Below, piece by piece: positions 1 through 10,664 of a stretch of 64,000 bases of DNA (its first letter is position 1; each line of letters opens with the position of its first letter). The notes beneath the pieces were generated by a model. It searched no databases. It was not told where the DNA came from and worked only from the letters and a program-made list of their open reading frames with translations. Position numbers and translations under genes: made by a program. Source of the stretch: Dolomedes plantarius (lineage: Eukaryota > Arthropoda > Arachnida > Araneae > Dolomedidae); contig OU015499.1 of the NCBI GenBank assembly GCA_907164885.2, positions 163,641,629 to 163,705,628 of the forward strand. The letters are read 5' to 3'.

Positions 1-1539
1 CTAACGTTGACCACAAAGCCGATGAAATGTTTGAAGCTGTTATTAAGACTGTCACTGATCTCCACCTTGATATCTTGAAATGTCGGGGTCAATCATGTGG
101 CAATGCAGCTAATATGGCTGGTGTTTACTCAGGTCTTCAGGCTAGCATACTTGAAGTTTCTCCTCTTGCATCCTTCATACCTTGTGCAGGTCACTCTTTA
201 AATTTAGTGGGCAAACATGCTGTAGATTGCTTCATTGAAGCCACATCGTTTTTTAATTTGCTTCAAGAACTTTATAATTTTTTCTCGTCGTCTACATCGT
301 GGTGGGAAGTATTGAAGAAAAATAGCACCTTTACCGCAAAAAGCCTCTCCACGACACGATGGTCGGCAAGATATGATGCTTGTACAGCATCAAAAGAAGA
401 TTGGTTTGCAGTCATTAAAGCTCTAAAATACTTTGAAAGTGACGAAAGTCAAAAATCAGGACCAAGAGCAGAAGCTAGAGATTTACTAACGAAGTTGCAA
501 AGGCTCGAAACAGTATTCATGGCACAGTTTGGGGGAACGGTGCTGATTAGACTTCACCAAGTCAATAAGTCTGTACAAAACGTAGAACTTGATATTTCAG
601 AAGTTGCCACAGTTCTTCAGTCACTCGTAAAGTTCTTGTTAGAACTGCGAGAACAATTTGATATATATGAAAACAAAGCTCTGGATATTTCTGAAAAGAA
701 AGTTTATGAGCATGATGAAAAGCGTCAGGTTCTCAGAAAACTACAAGCTGGCGAAAAACGTGAAGGCGAAGTTAATTTAAACGGACGTGATATTTTTAGA
801 GTTAATACCTATTTCACGATTGTGGACAAACTCAAATCAGAGCTTTAGAAGAGGTCACAAGTTTATAGAGAGCTCGGTGAAAAATTTAAAGGAATTACTA
901 AAATTTGGTACCGAACTTCTCTTGAGCTTGAAGAAGAGGGAATAAAATAACAGGCAATTTTTAAAGATGATTTGGAGCCTGCATTATTTGATGAACTGCA
1001 ATATCTAAAATCTCACATAACTGAGTGCAGCATTGGGTCGAAAAGTCCCATAGCAATTTGCAAGTGGCAACGTGAAAGAGGATTACAAACAGTATATCCA
1101 AATGTTGATATCGTATTGAGAATGTTTGTGTGCACCCCTGCCTCAATTACCTCTGCAGAAAGATCTTTTTCTGCACTAAAAAGGATCAAAGATCATTTAA
1201 GATCTTTGCTGCAACAAGACAAACTAAATGCCTTGGCACTTCTTTGCATTGAAGCAGATTTAACAAGATCTGTTGACTTCAATGAAACTATTGAAGAATT
1301 TTAATGGGCGAAAGCACGAAGGAAAAAAAATTTAATTGTAATTTTTAGATAAATTAGAAGAAATTATGTAGAAAATTTTTATTAAAAATATGCTATTCAA
1401 ATGTTTATTCAGTATATATGTTTCAAAAACTCTTACTGTATATTAAATCTAATGTTATAAGTCAAAAATTTAAATGGAGGGAAGGGGGCGCAAAATGGTG
1501 CTTTGACCTAGAGCATAAAAATATGTAAATCCGTCCCTG
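1..1539 (+). mobile_element. hAT transposon (ZMYM1-type), right-hand part, inserted in BEL gag of copy A
   Basis: The right end of a hAT-superfamily element. It ends in a terminal inverted repeat near 1523-1539 (top-strand end aaatccgtccctg; read inward it starts CAGGGACGGATTTAC). The transposase remnant lies inside and the left end is outside the window. BEL gag resumes immediately to the right, and copies B and C have no hAT here, so the insertion is private to copy A. The next 8 bases (gttttatg) resemble the uninterrupted BEL sequence and could be the target-site duplication, but the left flank is missing so this is unconfirmed. Confidence 0.8.
27..1304 (+). pseudogene. hAT-family transposase, zinc finger MYM-type protein 1-like, broken
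   Basis: A cut-and-paste transposase remnant. The first part (27-848) has the core hAT signature of this group: a run around ANMAGVYSGLQA, then IPCAGHSLNLVGKHA, then LYNFFSSSTSWWEVL. The last part (972-1304) is the C-terminal hAT dimerisation region with SAERSFSALKRIK and LNALALLCIEAD. Both lie in the same reading frame and are interrupted by in-frame stops at 846-848 (TAG) and 948-950 (TAA). No plausible ATG for the second part was seen, so it is the tail of the same gene. The N-terminal BED/TTF-type zinc finger would be upstream of the window. It is inactive as read here. The family is widespread in arthropod genomes and should not be read as a host ZMYM1 gene. Confidence 0.85.
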
Positions 1540-1544
1540 GTTTT

Positions 1545-2192
1545 ATGGATTTATTACAAGAAGAAACCTGTTCTCAAAAGGATTACGATGTTGAATTTCA
1601 AGCTGCAGAACAGTATCAAGATAAATACATAATGTTAAAGACGAAATTTAAGAAATTACTTTCGAGTTCGAGTACTGGGAATGATACAAGTAGTGCAAGT
1701 ACTATGTCTAGTAATTCCGTTGTAAATCCAGTCAGCCCGATGTCGCACTATAGATTGCCTGAATTTGAATTTAGAAAGTTTGGAGGTGATCCTAGGGAAT
1801 GGCTTATTTTCTGGACACAGTTTGAGAAAATTCATGAAGATCCTAAGTTAGATGACCGGACAAGTTCTAGGACTTAATCCAAACGACAATGCCGAATTCC
1901 AAGCCTAGAGAAATATTTCAAAGTTTCCCAGCGAAATAAATGAATTATTCGAAGGCCTTCGATTATTTGAAGGAAAGATCTGGAAATTAAAGTGTACTTA
2001 TACAAGTTTACGGAAGCGACTTGCTTCGTCTAGTCATCAGTGAAAAAAAGAACATTGAATTATCTTCATTGTACGATAAAATGCAGACACAATTACGTGC
2101 TTTAGAATCTTTAGGACTTAAGAAAGATAAGTTTGCAGGTATATTGTTTCCATTAGTAGAATCATGTTTACCTATGGACATTTTGCGTTTTT
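1545..2192 (+). pseudogene. BEL/Pao gag fragment, copy A
   Basis: An open segment at 1545-1877 starts MDLLQEETCSQKDYDVEF, continues with a serine-rich stretch and reaches PEFEFRKFGGDPREWLIFW, the conserved gag motif of BEL elements. The frame breaks at about 1857-1880 by indels. Further gag similarity (LVISEKKNIELSSLYDK region, about 2025-2190) continues in another frame until the 2 kb deletion. Unlike copies B and C, the codon after YDV is still GAA (glutamate) rather than a stop, so copy A keeps the older state at that site. Confidence 0.75.
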
Positions 2193-3477
2193 AGGTCTTT
2201 TGTAGAATATTGATAGCGATACATTGTCATGTAAATTGGATTGAGTAAACAATACAATTGAATCAGTGACCAAAAGATTAGTTTTAGCTATAGCTCATCA
2301 GGTGTTTGATACTATAGGTTTTACTGCTCCTATAATGTTGATACCGAAAATGATTTTACAGGAAACTTGGAGTTTAAAGCTTAAATGGGATGATGTGTTG
2401 TCAGATAATCTTGCGAAAATATTCAAATCATGGTATAATCGTCTTTATAGGCTTTCTGAAGTAAGAGTGCCAAGATGGTTTAACATTAGATCACGACATG
2501 AATCATTAAGCTTGCACATATTTTGCGACGCTAGCCAACGAGCATATGCTACCTGAGCATTTATACGGGTAGATGATAACAATAGGGTTTCTGTCAATTT
2601 GATACATGCGCGAAGTCGAGTAGCCCCTTTAAAGTCCATGACGATTCCTCGACTTGAGCTTCTAGCATGTTTAATTGGCGCTAGACTCTTGACATCTATC
2701 TTAAACGATTTAAGCTTGTCAAAAATAGACATTTATTGCTGGCCAGATTCCTCTACCGTTTTATGTTGGATACGTAATGATCAAAGTTGGGGTACCTTTG
2801 TCCATAACCGTGTACAGGAAATACGGTCTGTTACGACTCCCACACAATGGCGTTACATCCCTGGAGCATTTAATCCTGCTGATACTGCTTCAAGAGGATG
2901 TTCCGTAGATCAGTTAATAGAATGGCGATGGTGGGAGGGACCTGAATGGTTATACGAAAAAGGGGAAAATTGGCCCATATCACAAGAGATCCCGGAAGAG
3001 GATTTCGTCAATTCAGAAAGGCGTAAAACAAATATAACTACAATAAGAAACACTCCCAGGGATACTGATTCGTACTACTAATATTTTTCATCATATCAAA
3101 AAATTGTACGTATGATAGGATGGATTTTTCAGTTTTTCAATAATTCGAAGAAAATTAACATTGTTAAGACACCAGACCTTTCATTCCTCGAAATTGAAAG
3201 GGCTGAAAGAAGCCTTATTTTGTTAGTTCAAAAGGAGGCATTCACTGGGCATTCGGATGAAATAATTCCTAATTTGAGACCAGTTGTTGATGAATTTGGT
3301 ATTTTAAGAATTAAAACTAAGATCATGTATCGATGTGATAATATCAATTTCAAATTCCCAATTATCTTGCTTCAAAAAACTATTCGCCATAAGAGAAGCA
3401 AACCGTTGACTGTGGGTGATGTAGTGTTTCTTGGAAGTCACGTAAAGAAACGAGCGTACTGGTCATTGCCCAAGTGA
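2193..3477 (+). pseudogene. BEL/Pao pol fragment (RT end, RNase H, integrase start), copy A
   Basis: After the deletion, the sequence covers the end of the RT region (TKRLVLAIAHQVFDTIGFTA), the thumb/connection and RNase H. RNase H shows IFCDASQRAYAT, then IPRLELLACLIGARLL, then CWPDSSTVLCWIR, matching the acidic-residue context of the family. A stop codon follows YAT near 2554. The W in TPTQWRYIPG is intact here, whereas B and C have a stop at this codon. The frame then runs through ADTASRG and WWEGPEWL to 3081. A further open stretch (3112-3477) reaches the integrase N-terminal region (VVDEFGILRIKTK) and then jumps straight to the integrase C-terminal domain, so the catalytic core is missing. 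Confidence 0.8.
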
Positions 3478-3708
3478 AAGAGCTTATTCCCGGTAAAGAT
3501 GGCGAACCCCGACTTGCGCGTATTAAGACTGACTGTGCGTATTAAGACTGCGCGTATTAAGACTGAACTTTTAAGACCTGTGCAGAAACTATACAACTTG
3601 GAACTCCACAACCCACTCCCAGGTTCTGACGATTCTGGAAAAAATTTAGTGACTCGGACCAGAACAGGCAGAAAAGTGACTGTTCCAGAACGGTTGATGT
3701 GTACTTGA
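3400..3708 (+). pseudogene. BEL/Pao integrase C-terminal domain (DUF5641-like), copy A
   Basis: The end of pol, with VGDVVFLGSHVKKRAYWSLP followed after a frameshift by RPVQKLYNLELHNPLPGS. VGDVV and the RPVQKLYNLE tail are typical of the BEL integrase C-terminal domain. A short local repeat of gcgtattaagactg (about 3517-3565, three times) is private to this copy and destroys the frame between the two halves. The stop is at about 3706-3708. Confidence 0.7.
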
Positions 3709-3864
3709 TTTATTAATATATTGATCACTTTTTAAAGTAATTTATTTATACTAATTTTAAGTGTATGAATATTTGAATTTATATGTTTTAAAAAGTTTAT
3801 TAAGTATTTTATTCTATTTAGTGTTTTGAGTAACATTTCAGAAAGTACTCAAAAGGTTGGAGTA

Positions 3865-4077
3865 TGTGGCAACTGGCGTATGTCTAAATAATTAGAATAA
3901 GATGTAAAGCGCATGCGTCAGACCTCTAGTTGTACTGATTTTAAGAAGCAGCAACTTGTTTTGTAACGCCGCTATGGGGAAATTTTAAACGTGTATAGAA
4001 TTCCAATAAACCGGTGTATTTTAAGTACTGAGTATTTCTTCCCAGGAATCTCTTTTATGCACGGTGTTCGTGACACA
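3865..4077 (+). repeat. BEL/Pao 3' LTR, copy A
   Basis: Starts TGTGGCAACT just after an A/G-rich stretch (clear polypurine tract aaaagaggggac in copy C) and ends near ...GTGACACA. It contains an AATAAA polyadenylation signal at 4005-4010. The matching LTRs are at about 29478-29690 (copy B, 5' end missing) and 54042-54255 (copy C). The length is about 210 bp. The exact 3' end is inferred from the CA terminus. Confidence 0.65.
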
Positions 4078-7000
4078 ACCAAATGCAAAAATGCATGGGC
4101 ATGGACATTACCTCACGTTGTTTATTTTTTTTTACAGTCACGGAAGAAAAAATATATGTAGCATTCTGAATTTTCATGTAATTAATAATTCTTGCATTAA
4201 TAAAAGCAAATGCTAATAAAGTCAAAACCTAGTGTGAGTGTGGTTATATAAAAAAAGAACCTCAAAAGTGAAAAATTAAATTTTGTTTGCTTTAATTTTT
4301 TTCCCTTTCAATAAAAAAATGTGACTTGCAAGATATTTTTGTTTTTTCAAAACAACCAACAAAATGTAAAATTAAAAAAAAACATCAAATAAACTGGTGT
4401 AAAAAATAACAGAAAACTAACTTGGTTCATACACTAAGAAATAATTTTAAATCATTGTAATTTCGAAATGCATTAGATGGAAGATAAACCAAGTTAATTT
4501 TCCATTATAAAAAACAGCATATTAAGCATCATTCAGCAATCTAGCAGCTGTTTTAGAAAAACACAAATATTCTTTCCATATTTGACTTCGAATTCATCGA
4601 TAACAGCAATGAGCAGGTATAAAGTTTAAAGGAGTTCTTAAAATTTTACCCTTTTTACTTTTATTACTTTTTTTTGGCTTTTTCAGAAATTTTTTTTTAA
4701 TTTGTACGCATTTAACTTGTGTTAATTGTATTTTCACAGTGGTTTTATGTCAAATGCGTTGTACTTATATTCAAATTTCGTGTTTGTCTCACAACAGTGT
4801 AAAAACCTTTTATCCGCTAGGAAACTAATGCTATTTCTTATATGAAGTATTTTAGCATAGAGTATAACAGTATATTTTTAAAAATTAAAGAGTGAAATCA
4901 TCATGAGCGCATTTACTCCATAAAAGCGATACATCTTCGGCCTTGGTCGAAAAAAGAACGCTGATATGCCTCTCAGAAATTGGAATGAATGACAGGACGA
5001 TTCGACCAATGATAAGGGTGCATTATCCTCCAGGCTTCTATCCAAGTACAATTTGCTTATATGCATCCGGGGTGAACCCTTACTATAACTGGATGTACTT
5101 GGTCAGCGAAAATATTTAAATCCTTCCGGCATTCAGAAATTAAAACAATGAGAGCCCGAACACTGGCAGGAAAATATTCCTCAAACTATTACATTGCATT
5201 CACCAACTTGAAGTACTGTGGAAATGCATTCAGGGTCAAGGATATTCTACTGATTTTTCCGTTCTCGCACCCTGCCATCTGCCTGGTGTAGTAGGAACGT
5301 GATTTATCGGACTACATTATCCCTTTCCATTCTTACTGTTCCATTCTTACTTCCTTACTGTCCAATTCTTCTGACCCTGGGCGAACTGGAGCCGTTGAAT
5401 CTTGCGCTATTGTGCACACTACTCAAGTGAAGCAATTTCCGTGATACTCATCCCACTGCTTCTAGGACCCACAACTGTTCCGCGTTCAAAGTCCGTTGAG
5501 TTGCGTTTTCTACTCATTCCTTCCCAGGCGACTTCGACTGTTAATACAATCACCTAGCATTCCCTTTTTATACGAGTCTCAAGCAGATGCGACAAATGAA
5601 TGACGTCATAGCTGATTTATATAAAACTGTCAGTTGTTCATAAAAATTGTCCACTCAGTGTAAACTATGTCTTTATTATAGGGAAAACTATGTTACACTT
5701 TCACCTAACTGTAATGTTGCTGAATGAGAGGAAAACGAATTTTAAAGTTTGTTAAGCGTTTGTACGGAAATACAAATACGTTTGTAAGTATGTTTCATGA
5801 AGCACTAATGTTAGCGAAAGAAACCTGATCTCTTCAAGAAGAAATCACAGATATTTTGGTCTTTCAGGAATTTCAAGAAAACTTCAATTCAGTTTGCACA
5901 TGCTATTACTTCAAGTCGATAATATTCAGCAAATATTCAAGAGCTGGTTATGATTATAGAAAATATATCCGTTAAGCATTATATTTTCCAGCATATCCGC
6001 ATAAGAAATTCGATATTAAGTAAAATATCAAGAAAGCTTGTGTGATCCAAAACCAACTCCAAAGCAGTCAAAATAAATAATATTAAATTAAAGATTCGAA
6101 AACGAATTGTTTGCATTTCTGTTATCAAATACACATAAATTTTTTAAATTGATCTTTTTGAATTTTTGTAAATTCTCTATTAATGAAATTAATTCGTTTT
6201 CGGGTCCGAATCACGAAATTTCACTGTCATTTGATAGTAATTTTCATGGTTCAGAACATTTCTTCTAAGATATAAAATCACACTTTTTCATGAGTTCACA
6301 GCAAAGTGCATTTTCTGTACTGCCACTGACTAATTTTCCTAACGTGTTTATTTGAGGTACAGCTAGAAAACGTAATCTAGACAAAATTCAGATGGCTAAG
6401 CCATGCGAGTGTGTTTATCGATTATTCCCATGGAAGCAAACAAACTGACAGTGACCATGCTTACATCCGGATTTGCCTACAAATCCAATATGGACATGCA
6501 CACCAGCAAACTTTCTTCCCAATCTGTAGACCGTGCCTAGGAACTCTTAATCGTACAGATCATTGCCCTGCAAGGTAGACCTAGAACTTGCTTACGATTC
6601 CTGGCCAGAGAGAGTGCTGTTATTTTCGAAATTGTTGATATTTACATTAGATCCATTGGCGGTGTTTTCGCTTGAATTAAGATTCTAGGGTAATCTTTTA
6701 ACCAACATATTGAAATAAATATTGAAGTAGTAGGTTAATCGGGACGCTCAAAGTAAATATGGTCTCTGTCATCGCATTTGATTCCATGGGAATAGTAGAT
6801 TACCCCACAAACAAGGTACGGCTGCAGGAATTTCGTCTGGGTAATAGCCACTGATCTGCAGAAACAAGTCGCGAAGAAACACTTGGTTACATTGTAAACG
6901 CTGTAAGTTCATTTTAAGTTGCGAAATTTTTCTACTCTGTGTATTTATGACAATCTCTGAGATTAAGTTCTCGTCTTTGGCCTTTACCAGATCACTCCGG

Positions 7001-7289
7001 CGAGATGACCAAATCCGAAGTCGTTAGAGCAGCCCCTTACATTCTCCCCAACCTACATTCCCACCCTGCGAAAACAAAAAAAGACATTTCTTTTTTTAAA
7101 TTCTACTGACTCGGAGTGTTATCCGCAGATTTACTCTTCATTTAATTTTTCTGGTGATGCTGATTTACTTTTCCATTTCTTTAAAGAGACGAACGCCGTA
7201 TTGTCTTCAGTCTGCATGGCGTAATAGGGATCGACACTCCCCCACCCCCACTAATCTGTCAGCATCCTGACCACGAAACCATACCAGTG
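4078..7289. other. Non-coding part of unit A between BEL and SINE
   Basis: AT-rich sequence shared with copies B and C and without a convincing gene. Short open frames here (for example 4878-5066) are not conserved in frame and match no family I recognise. Copies B and C carry an extra segment of about 80-90 bp (near 30265-30352 and 54832-54918) that is absent here at about 4670. A promoter-like CRE/TATA pair lies at 5601-5626. Confidence 0.5.
5601..5626 (+). promoter_or_regulatory. Promoter-like CRE palindrome plus TATA box
   Basis: A perfect CRE (TGACGTCA, 5601-5608) is followed nine bases later by TATATAAAA (5618-5626). The CRE is kept in copy B (about 31276) and copy C (about 55299), but there the TATA reads TACATAAAA. 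No gene or transposon ORF is recognised downstream on the plus strand, so the function is unproven and the pairing may be chance. Confidence 0.25.
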
Positions 7290-7612
7290 GTGGGCGGGAT
7301 CTCAAAAAGCGAAATCCGACCTTAATAACTAATTAATGGCACAACAGTCCGAGTTGCTTTTCAAGACTGTGGACCAAGACTTGCGGTGCCCATCTCCGCT
7401 TTCATGACCGTGGACTTGGGGTTCAACACAACATATGTTTCAGTCAGGTGGTCAACATGACGTGGGGTCCCCAGTTTCCCAAGAATGCTTCGTCCTCATT
7501 TTATCGACCCACTCAAGGGAATAAATGCTGAATCGACCATGCCCAGTCGAAGGCTAGAACCCTGGACCTGTGGTGTGGCAGCTTGAAGCTTTTAACCACT
7601 ACGCCACCAGGC
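7290..7612 (-). mobile_element. tRNA-derived SINE (family 1), copy A
   Basis: On the minus strand the head reads as a tRNA-like RNA polymerase III promoter: box A TGGCGTAGTGG (7596-7606) and box B GGTTCTAGCC (7552-7561), spaced as in tRNA genes. The downstream body passes through GGTCGATAAAATGAGGAC-like sequence. The 3' (low-coordinate) end is not clear and may lie nearer 7200. It occurs at the same place in copies B and C, so it inserted before the unit was multiplied. It is not a functional tRNA because the acceptor stem and 3' half are absent. Confidence 0.7.
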
Positions 7613-8929
7613 GTTCGTACCTTAATACAGTTTTGACAAAAAATTTCGATCCAAAATAATCTAAACTTCTCACAAATTGCGAGGTAAAAGTCCTGTTAAT
7701 GAATCTTCTTCTACTTCACCTAAATGCATGCCTTTTAATACCGAATGTCCCCATCATATCCACACTTTGTTTTGACGTGCTGTTTCAAAAACATTTCTTT
7801 AAATCTTTTACAAAACCAGAAGTATTATCCTCAAACGAATCGAGGTTCGTTAAATTTTAGAAATTTCTCCAAAGGCGATAGTATTTTTCTTTAGACCATG
7901 TCGGTTCTGCAAATTAAATTTTCTAACTGATTCTCCACATTCTTTAAGAAATTTCGATACACCCGTATTTTCGCGCACGAGATAAAATTTAATTGGATTA
8001 AGATACAAAATTTACCGCATATGTTAGCTCCCCAGATAATAACTAACCAAAAAAATTCATTGAACCTTATTTTAATACTAATATCAGCCTTCTAATTATA
8101 ATGAGAAACGTCACTTCCAATGGTTTCCTCTTTGATTACCGGTGCCACTGTCAGAGTGACAGCAGATAATCACATTTCCTGTCTAAAAATCTTGCGAGAC
8201 TCAATAAAGACACCATTATTCAACAGACGACACTACTGGTGTAATTTATAAAGTAAACATTTTTTAGGAATTGAGTTCTAAATTAAAATTATACAATATT
8301 TCACTCGTAAAAATTTCAGACAACATTTAATATTAAAGTAAACTTAGATGCTCAACGCTTTAAATACTACTTTGGCTTACAAATTACAAAAAACCCCTTC
8401 TAATAAAATAATTAAAGATTAATTCATTTAAAAAAATTAAAACAGAGGCAAAAGAAAAAATAATTCAGTCAACATATGAAGCCATCAAATATTTATTGAT
8501 ATATCATTATACATAAATATCAGTTATATCTTAAAAATTATAATTTCAATTTACCAGAAGTATTACATAAATGACATTTCTTAACACCCTTTCCTGCACT
8601 GTAAATAGGTATAATGACTGGAATTTTTAATTCAATCACTTTGGGGGTGATGAATCATATCAAAGATCGTACGCCATGGCCGACATCGTATTAAAATATT
8701 TCGAAATATTTTCAAAGAAAAATGTCGCAAAAAACTAAATTACAAAATATATTTAATTATAGCTCCTATAAATGAAGAACCTCAAACCCGAATTAGAATT
8801 CGATTTTTAAGGACATTATCCACACGGTGAGACAAATATACTTCTTCACTCCCGATCGTAGTTATACATCACTGAATGGACAGGGAGATTCGCTTTTCAT
8901 CTGTTCACAAACGATAAACTTATTCCCCA
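7613..8929. other. Non-coding 3' flank of the zinc-finger gene, copy A
   Basis: AT-rich, conserved in copies B and C, with no gene seen. On the minus strand, downstream of the zinc-finger gene, an AATAAA (8492-8497) is kept in copy B (34208-34213) and copy C (58216-58221), so it is a candidate polyadenylation signal about 0.6 kb after the stop codon. Confidence 0.4.
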
Positions 8930-9071
8930 TAACCTGCAGATGAAAGAGGATTTCTTTTTAAATAACTCTCTACAGAAAATCTTTTCTTACATATACGTTC
9001 CATCGAAAGATCTCTCTTTTCTACGGATACGGGAATGTATTTTGAATTTACTCCACCCGGAAAATCTTTTT
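8930..9071 (-). pseudogene. Fossil C2H2 fingers downstream of the copy A stop
   Basis: Beyond the stop at 9072, the minus strand still shows decayed fingers. The last finger of the gene breaks off at FSCAV-stop where the family reads C-x-V-C; compared with an intact finger, two bases of TGTGAAAA appear to be lost, turning the second cysteine codon into TGA. About 100 bases further on, another frame encodes CKKRFSVESYLKRN, a recognisable finger helix in which the first zinc-binding histidine is asparagine. The same decayed stretch follows copies B and C, so the array was longer in the ancestor. Confidence 0.65.
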
Positions 9072-10535
9072 TCATACAGCGCAGGAAAAAGATTTCTCTC
9101 CTGTGTGGGTGCGGAGATGTCTTTTTGAATTTTTCTGATCAGAAAATGTTTTCTTACATACAATGCAGGCGAAAGTTTTCTCGCCTGTGTGGGTACGGAT
9201 ATGTGTTTTCAAACTACTGTGTTCAGAAAAACTTTTCTTACACACAGTGCAGACGAAATGTCTCTCTCCTGTGTGGGTGTGGAGATGTCTATCTAAAGAA
9301 CCCTGTTGAGAAAATGTTTTCTCACATACAGTGCATGCAAAAGGTTTCTCGCCTGTGTGGGTACGGATATGTGTTTTCAAACTTCTGTGTTCAGAAAAAC
9401 TTTTCTTACATACAGTGCATGCGAAAGGTTTCTCTCCTGTGTGGGTGTGGAGATGTCTATCTAAAGAACCCTGTTGAGAAAATGTTTTCTCACATACAGT
9501 GCATGCGAAAGGTTTCTCTCCTGTGTGGGTACGGAGATGTCTTTTCAAACAACTGCGATTAGAAAAACTTTTCTTACACACAGTGCAGACGAAATGTCTC
9601 TCTCCTGTGTGGGTGTGGAGATGTCTGTCTAAAGAACCCTGCTGAGAAAATGTTTTCTCACATACAGTGCATGCAAAAGGTTTCTCTCCTGTGTGGATGC
9701 GGAGATGTGCATCTAAAGAACCCTGTCGAGAAAATCTTTTCTCACATACTATGCAGGAAAAAGGTTTCTCTCCTATGTGGGTGCGGAGATGTCTATTTGA
9801 ATTTTTCCGATCAGAAAATGTTTTCTTACATACAATGCAGGCGAAAGGTTTCTCTCCTGTGTGGGTACGGAGATGTGTTTTCAAACTACTGTGTTCAGAA
9901 AATGTTTTCTTACATACAATGCAGGCGAAAGGTTTCTCCCCTGTGTGTGTACGGAGATGTGTTTTCATACTACTGTGTACGGAAAATCTTTTCTTACATA
10001 AAGTGCAGGTGAAAGGTTTCTCTCCTGTATGGGTGCGGAGATGTGAATTTAATTGCTCCTGTCGAGAAAATCTTTTCTCACATACAGTGCAAGCAAATGG
10101 TTTCTCTCCTGTATGGGTTCGGATATGTGTATTTAAGTGATCGTGTCTTGAAAATCTTTTCTCGCATAGAGTGCAGGCAAATGGTTTCTCTCCTGTGTGG
10201 GTGCGGACATGTCTCTTTAAATTATCCTGTACAGAAAATGTTATCCCACACACAGTGCAGGTGAAAGGTTTTTCTATATGGGTACAGAGAGGATTATCAA
10301 TGTGATATGAATGATGTGTATTTAAGGCGGTCAACTGTGAAAATGTTCCTTCAAATAAATTACATTCGAAAATTTTCTCTTCGGGTAGAGGAGGAATCTG
10401 TGCACTGGAACTTTTTACATCTTCACTAATTATGCAAGTGTCACATGGAGTGGATTTATCTTCCCCTTTAGTAGGGTTCTGCTCGCAGGAATAGCATTCA
10501 ATGGAAAGTGTATTTACGCTGGAAATTAACGACAT
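9072..10535 (-). CDS. C2H2 poly-zinc-finger protein, copy A (14 fingers)
   Basis: A 487-residue protein, probably a nuclear DNA-binding factor, with the start ATG at 10533-10535. Residues 1-55 are a low-complexity N-terminus with cysteine pairs (CYSCEQ, CDTC) and no KRAB, ZAD or BTB domain that I recognise. A degenerate finger follows (FECNLFEGTF, second Cys lost). From about residue 90 there are 14 complete C-x2-C-x12-H-x3-H fingers joined by TGEKPF-type linkers. Fingers 8-9, 10-11 and 12-13 form a repeated two-finger module (168-bp period). The end is a truncated 15th finger. This is the only copy with an unbroken frame from the conserved ATG to the fingers. A splice acceptor lies upstream at 10665, so at least one 5' exon is likely. 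Target and role are unknown; proteins of this kind are usually transcriptional regulators or repressors. Confidence 0.85.
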   Translation of the reverse strand: MSLISSVNTLSIECYSCEQNPTKGEDKSTPCDTCIISEDVKSSSAQIPPLPEEKIFECNLFEGTFSQLTALNTHHSYHIDNPLCTHIEKPFTCTVCGITFSVQDNLKRHVRTHTGEKPFACTLCEKRFSRHDHLNTHIRTHTGEKPFACTVCEKRFSRQEQLNSHLRTHTGEKPFTCTLCKKRFSVHSSMKTHLRTHTGEKPFACIVCKKTFSEHSSLKTHLRTHTGEKPFACIVCKKTFSDRKNSNRHLRTHIGEKPFSCIVCEKRFSRQGSLDAHLRIHTGEKPFACTVCEKTFSQQGSLDRHLHTHTGERHFVCTVCKKSFSNRSCLKRHLRTHTGEKPFACTVCEKTFSQQGSLDRHLHTHTGEKPFACTVCKKSFSEHRSLKTHIRTHTGEKPFACTVCEKTFSQQGSLDRHLHTHTGERHFVCTVCKKSFSEHSSLKTHIRTHTGEKTFACIVCKKTFSDQKNSKRHLRTHTGEKSFSCAV

Positions 10536-10664
10536 TTAACCTTCTGGCATGCCGACGTTCCTTTACACGATAGCTAAAAAACTGTAACTGCCAGCAACAC
10601 GTTGACTTTCTGAATTTTTGGACACCACAAACATTTTAGATCTGCACCTAACTGCACCGAGAAC

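Larger units (their letters stand above)
1545..4077 (+). mobile_element. BEL/Pao LTR retrotransposon, copy A, internally deleted, with 3' LTR
   Basis: A decayed BEL/Pao element: gag start, gag middle, RNase H, short integrase ends, polypurine region and 3' LTR. Relative to copy B, about 2.07 kb (gag zinc knuckles, protease, most of reverse transcriptase) is missing at about 2191-2192, where the gag sequence gacattttgcg joins directly to the end of the RT region. No 5' LTR is recognisable because the hAT element sits at the left edge. Confidence 0.85.

Noticed and set aside
2445..2732. Minus-strand open frame conserved in all three copies (also at 28727 and 52646)
   Set aside because: It lies exactly opposite the BEL RNase H coding sequence; its conservation follows from that strand.
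7552..7606. Possible tRNA gene on the minus strand
   Set aside because: Box A and B are present, but the sequence continues into a repeat body shared by all units with no tRNA fold completed.
9035..10264. Long plus-strand open frames opposite the zinc-finger gene with repeated CGCGDV/FSYIQCRRKVS motifs, which look like a cysteine-rich repeat protein
   Set aside because: They are antisense shadows of the zinc-finger repeats; the 84-base period of the fingers produces a repeating open frame on the other strand. The same happens at 34660-35818 and 58668-59880.
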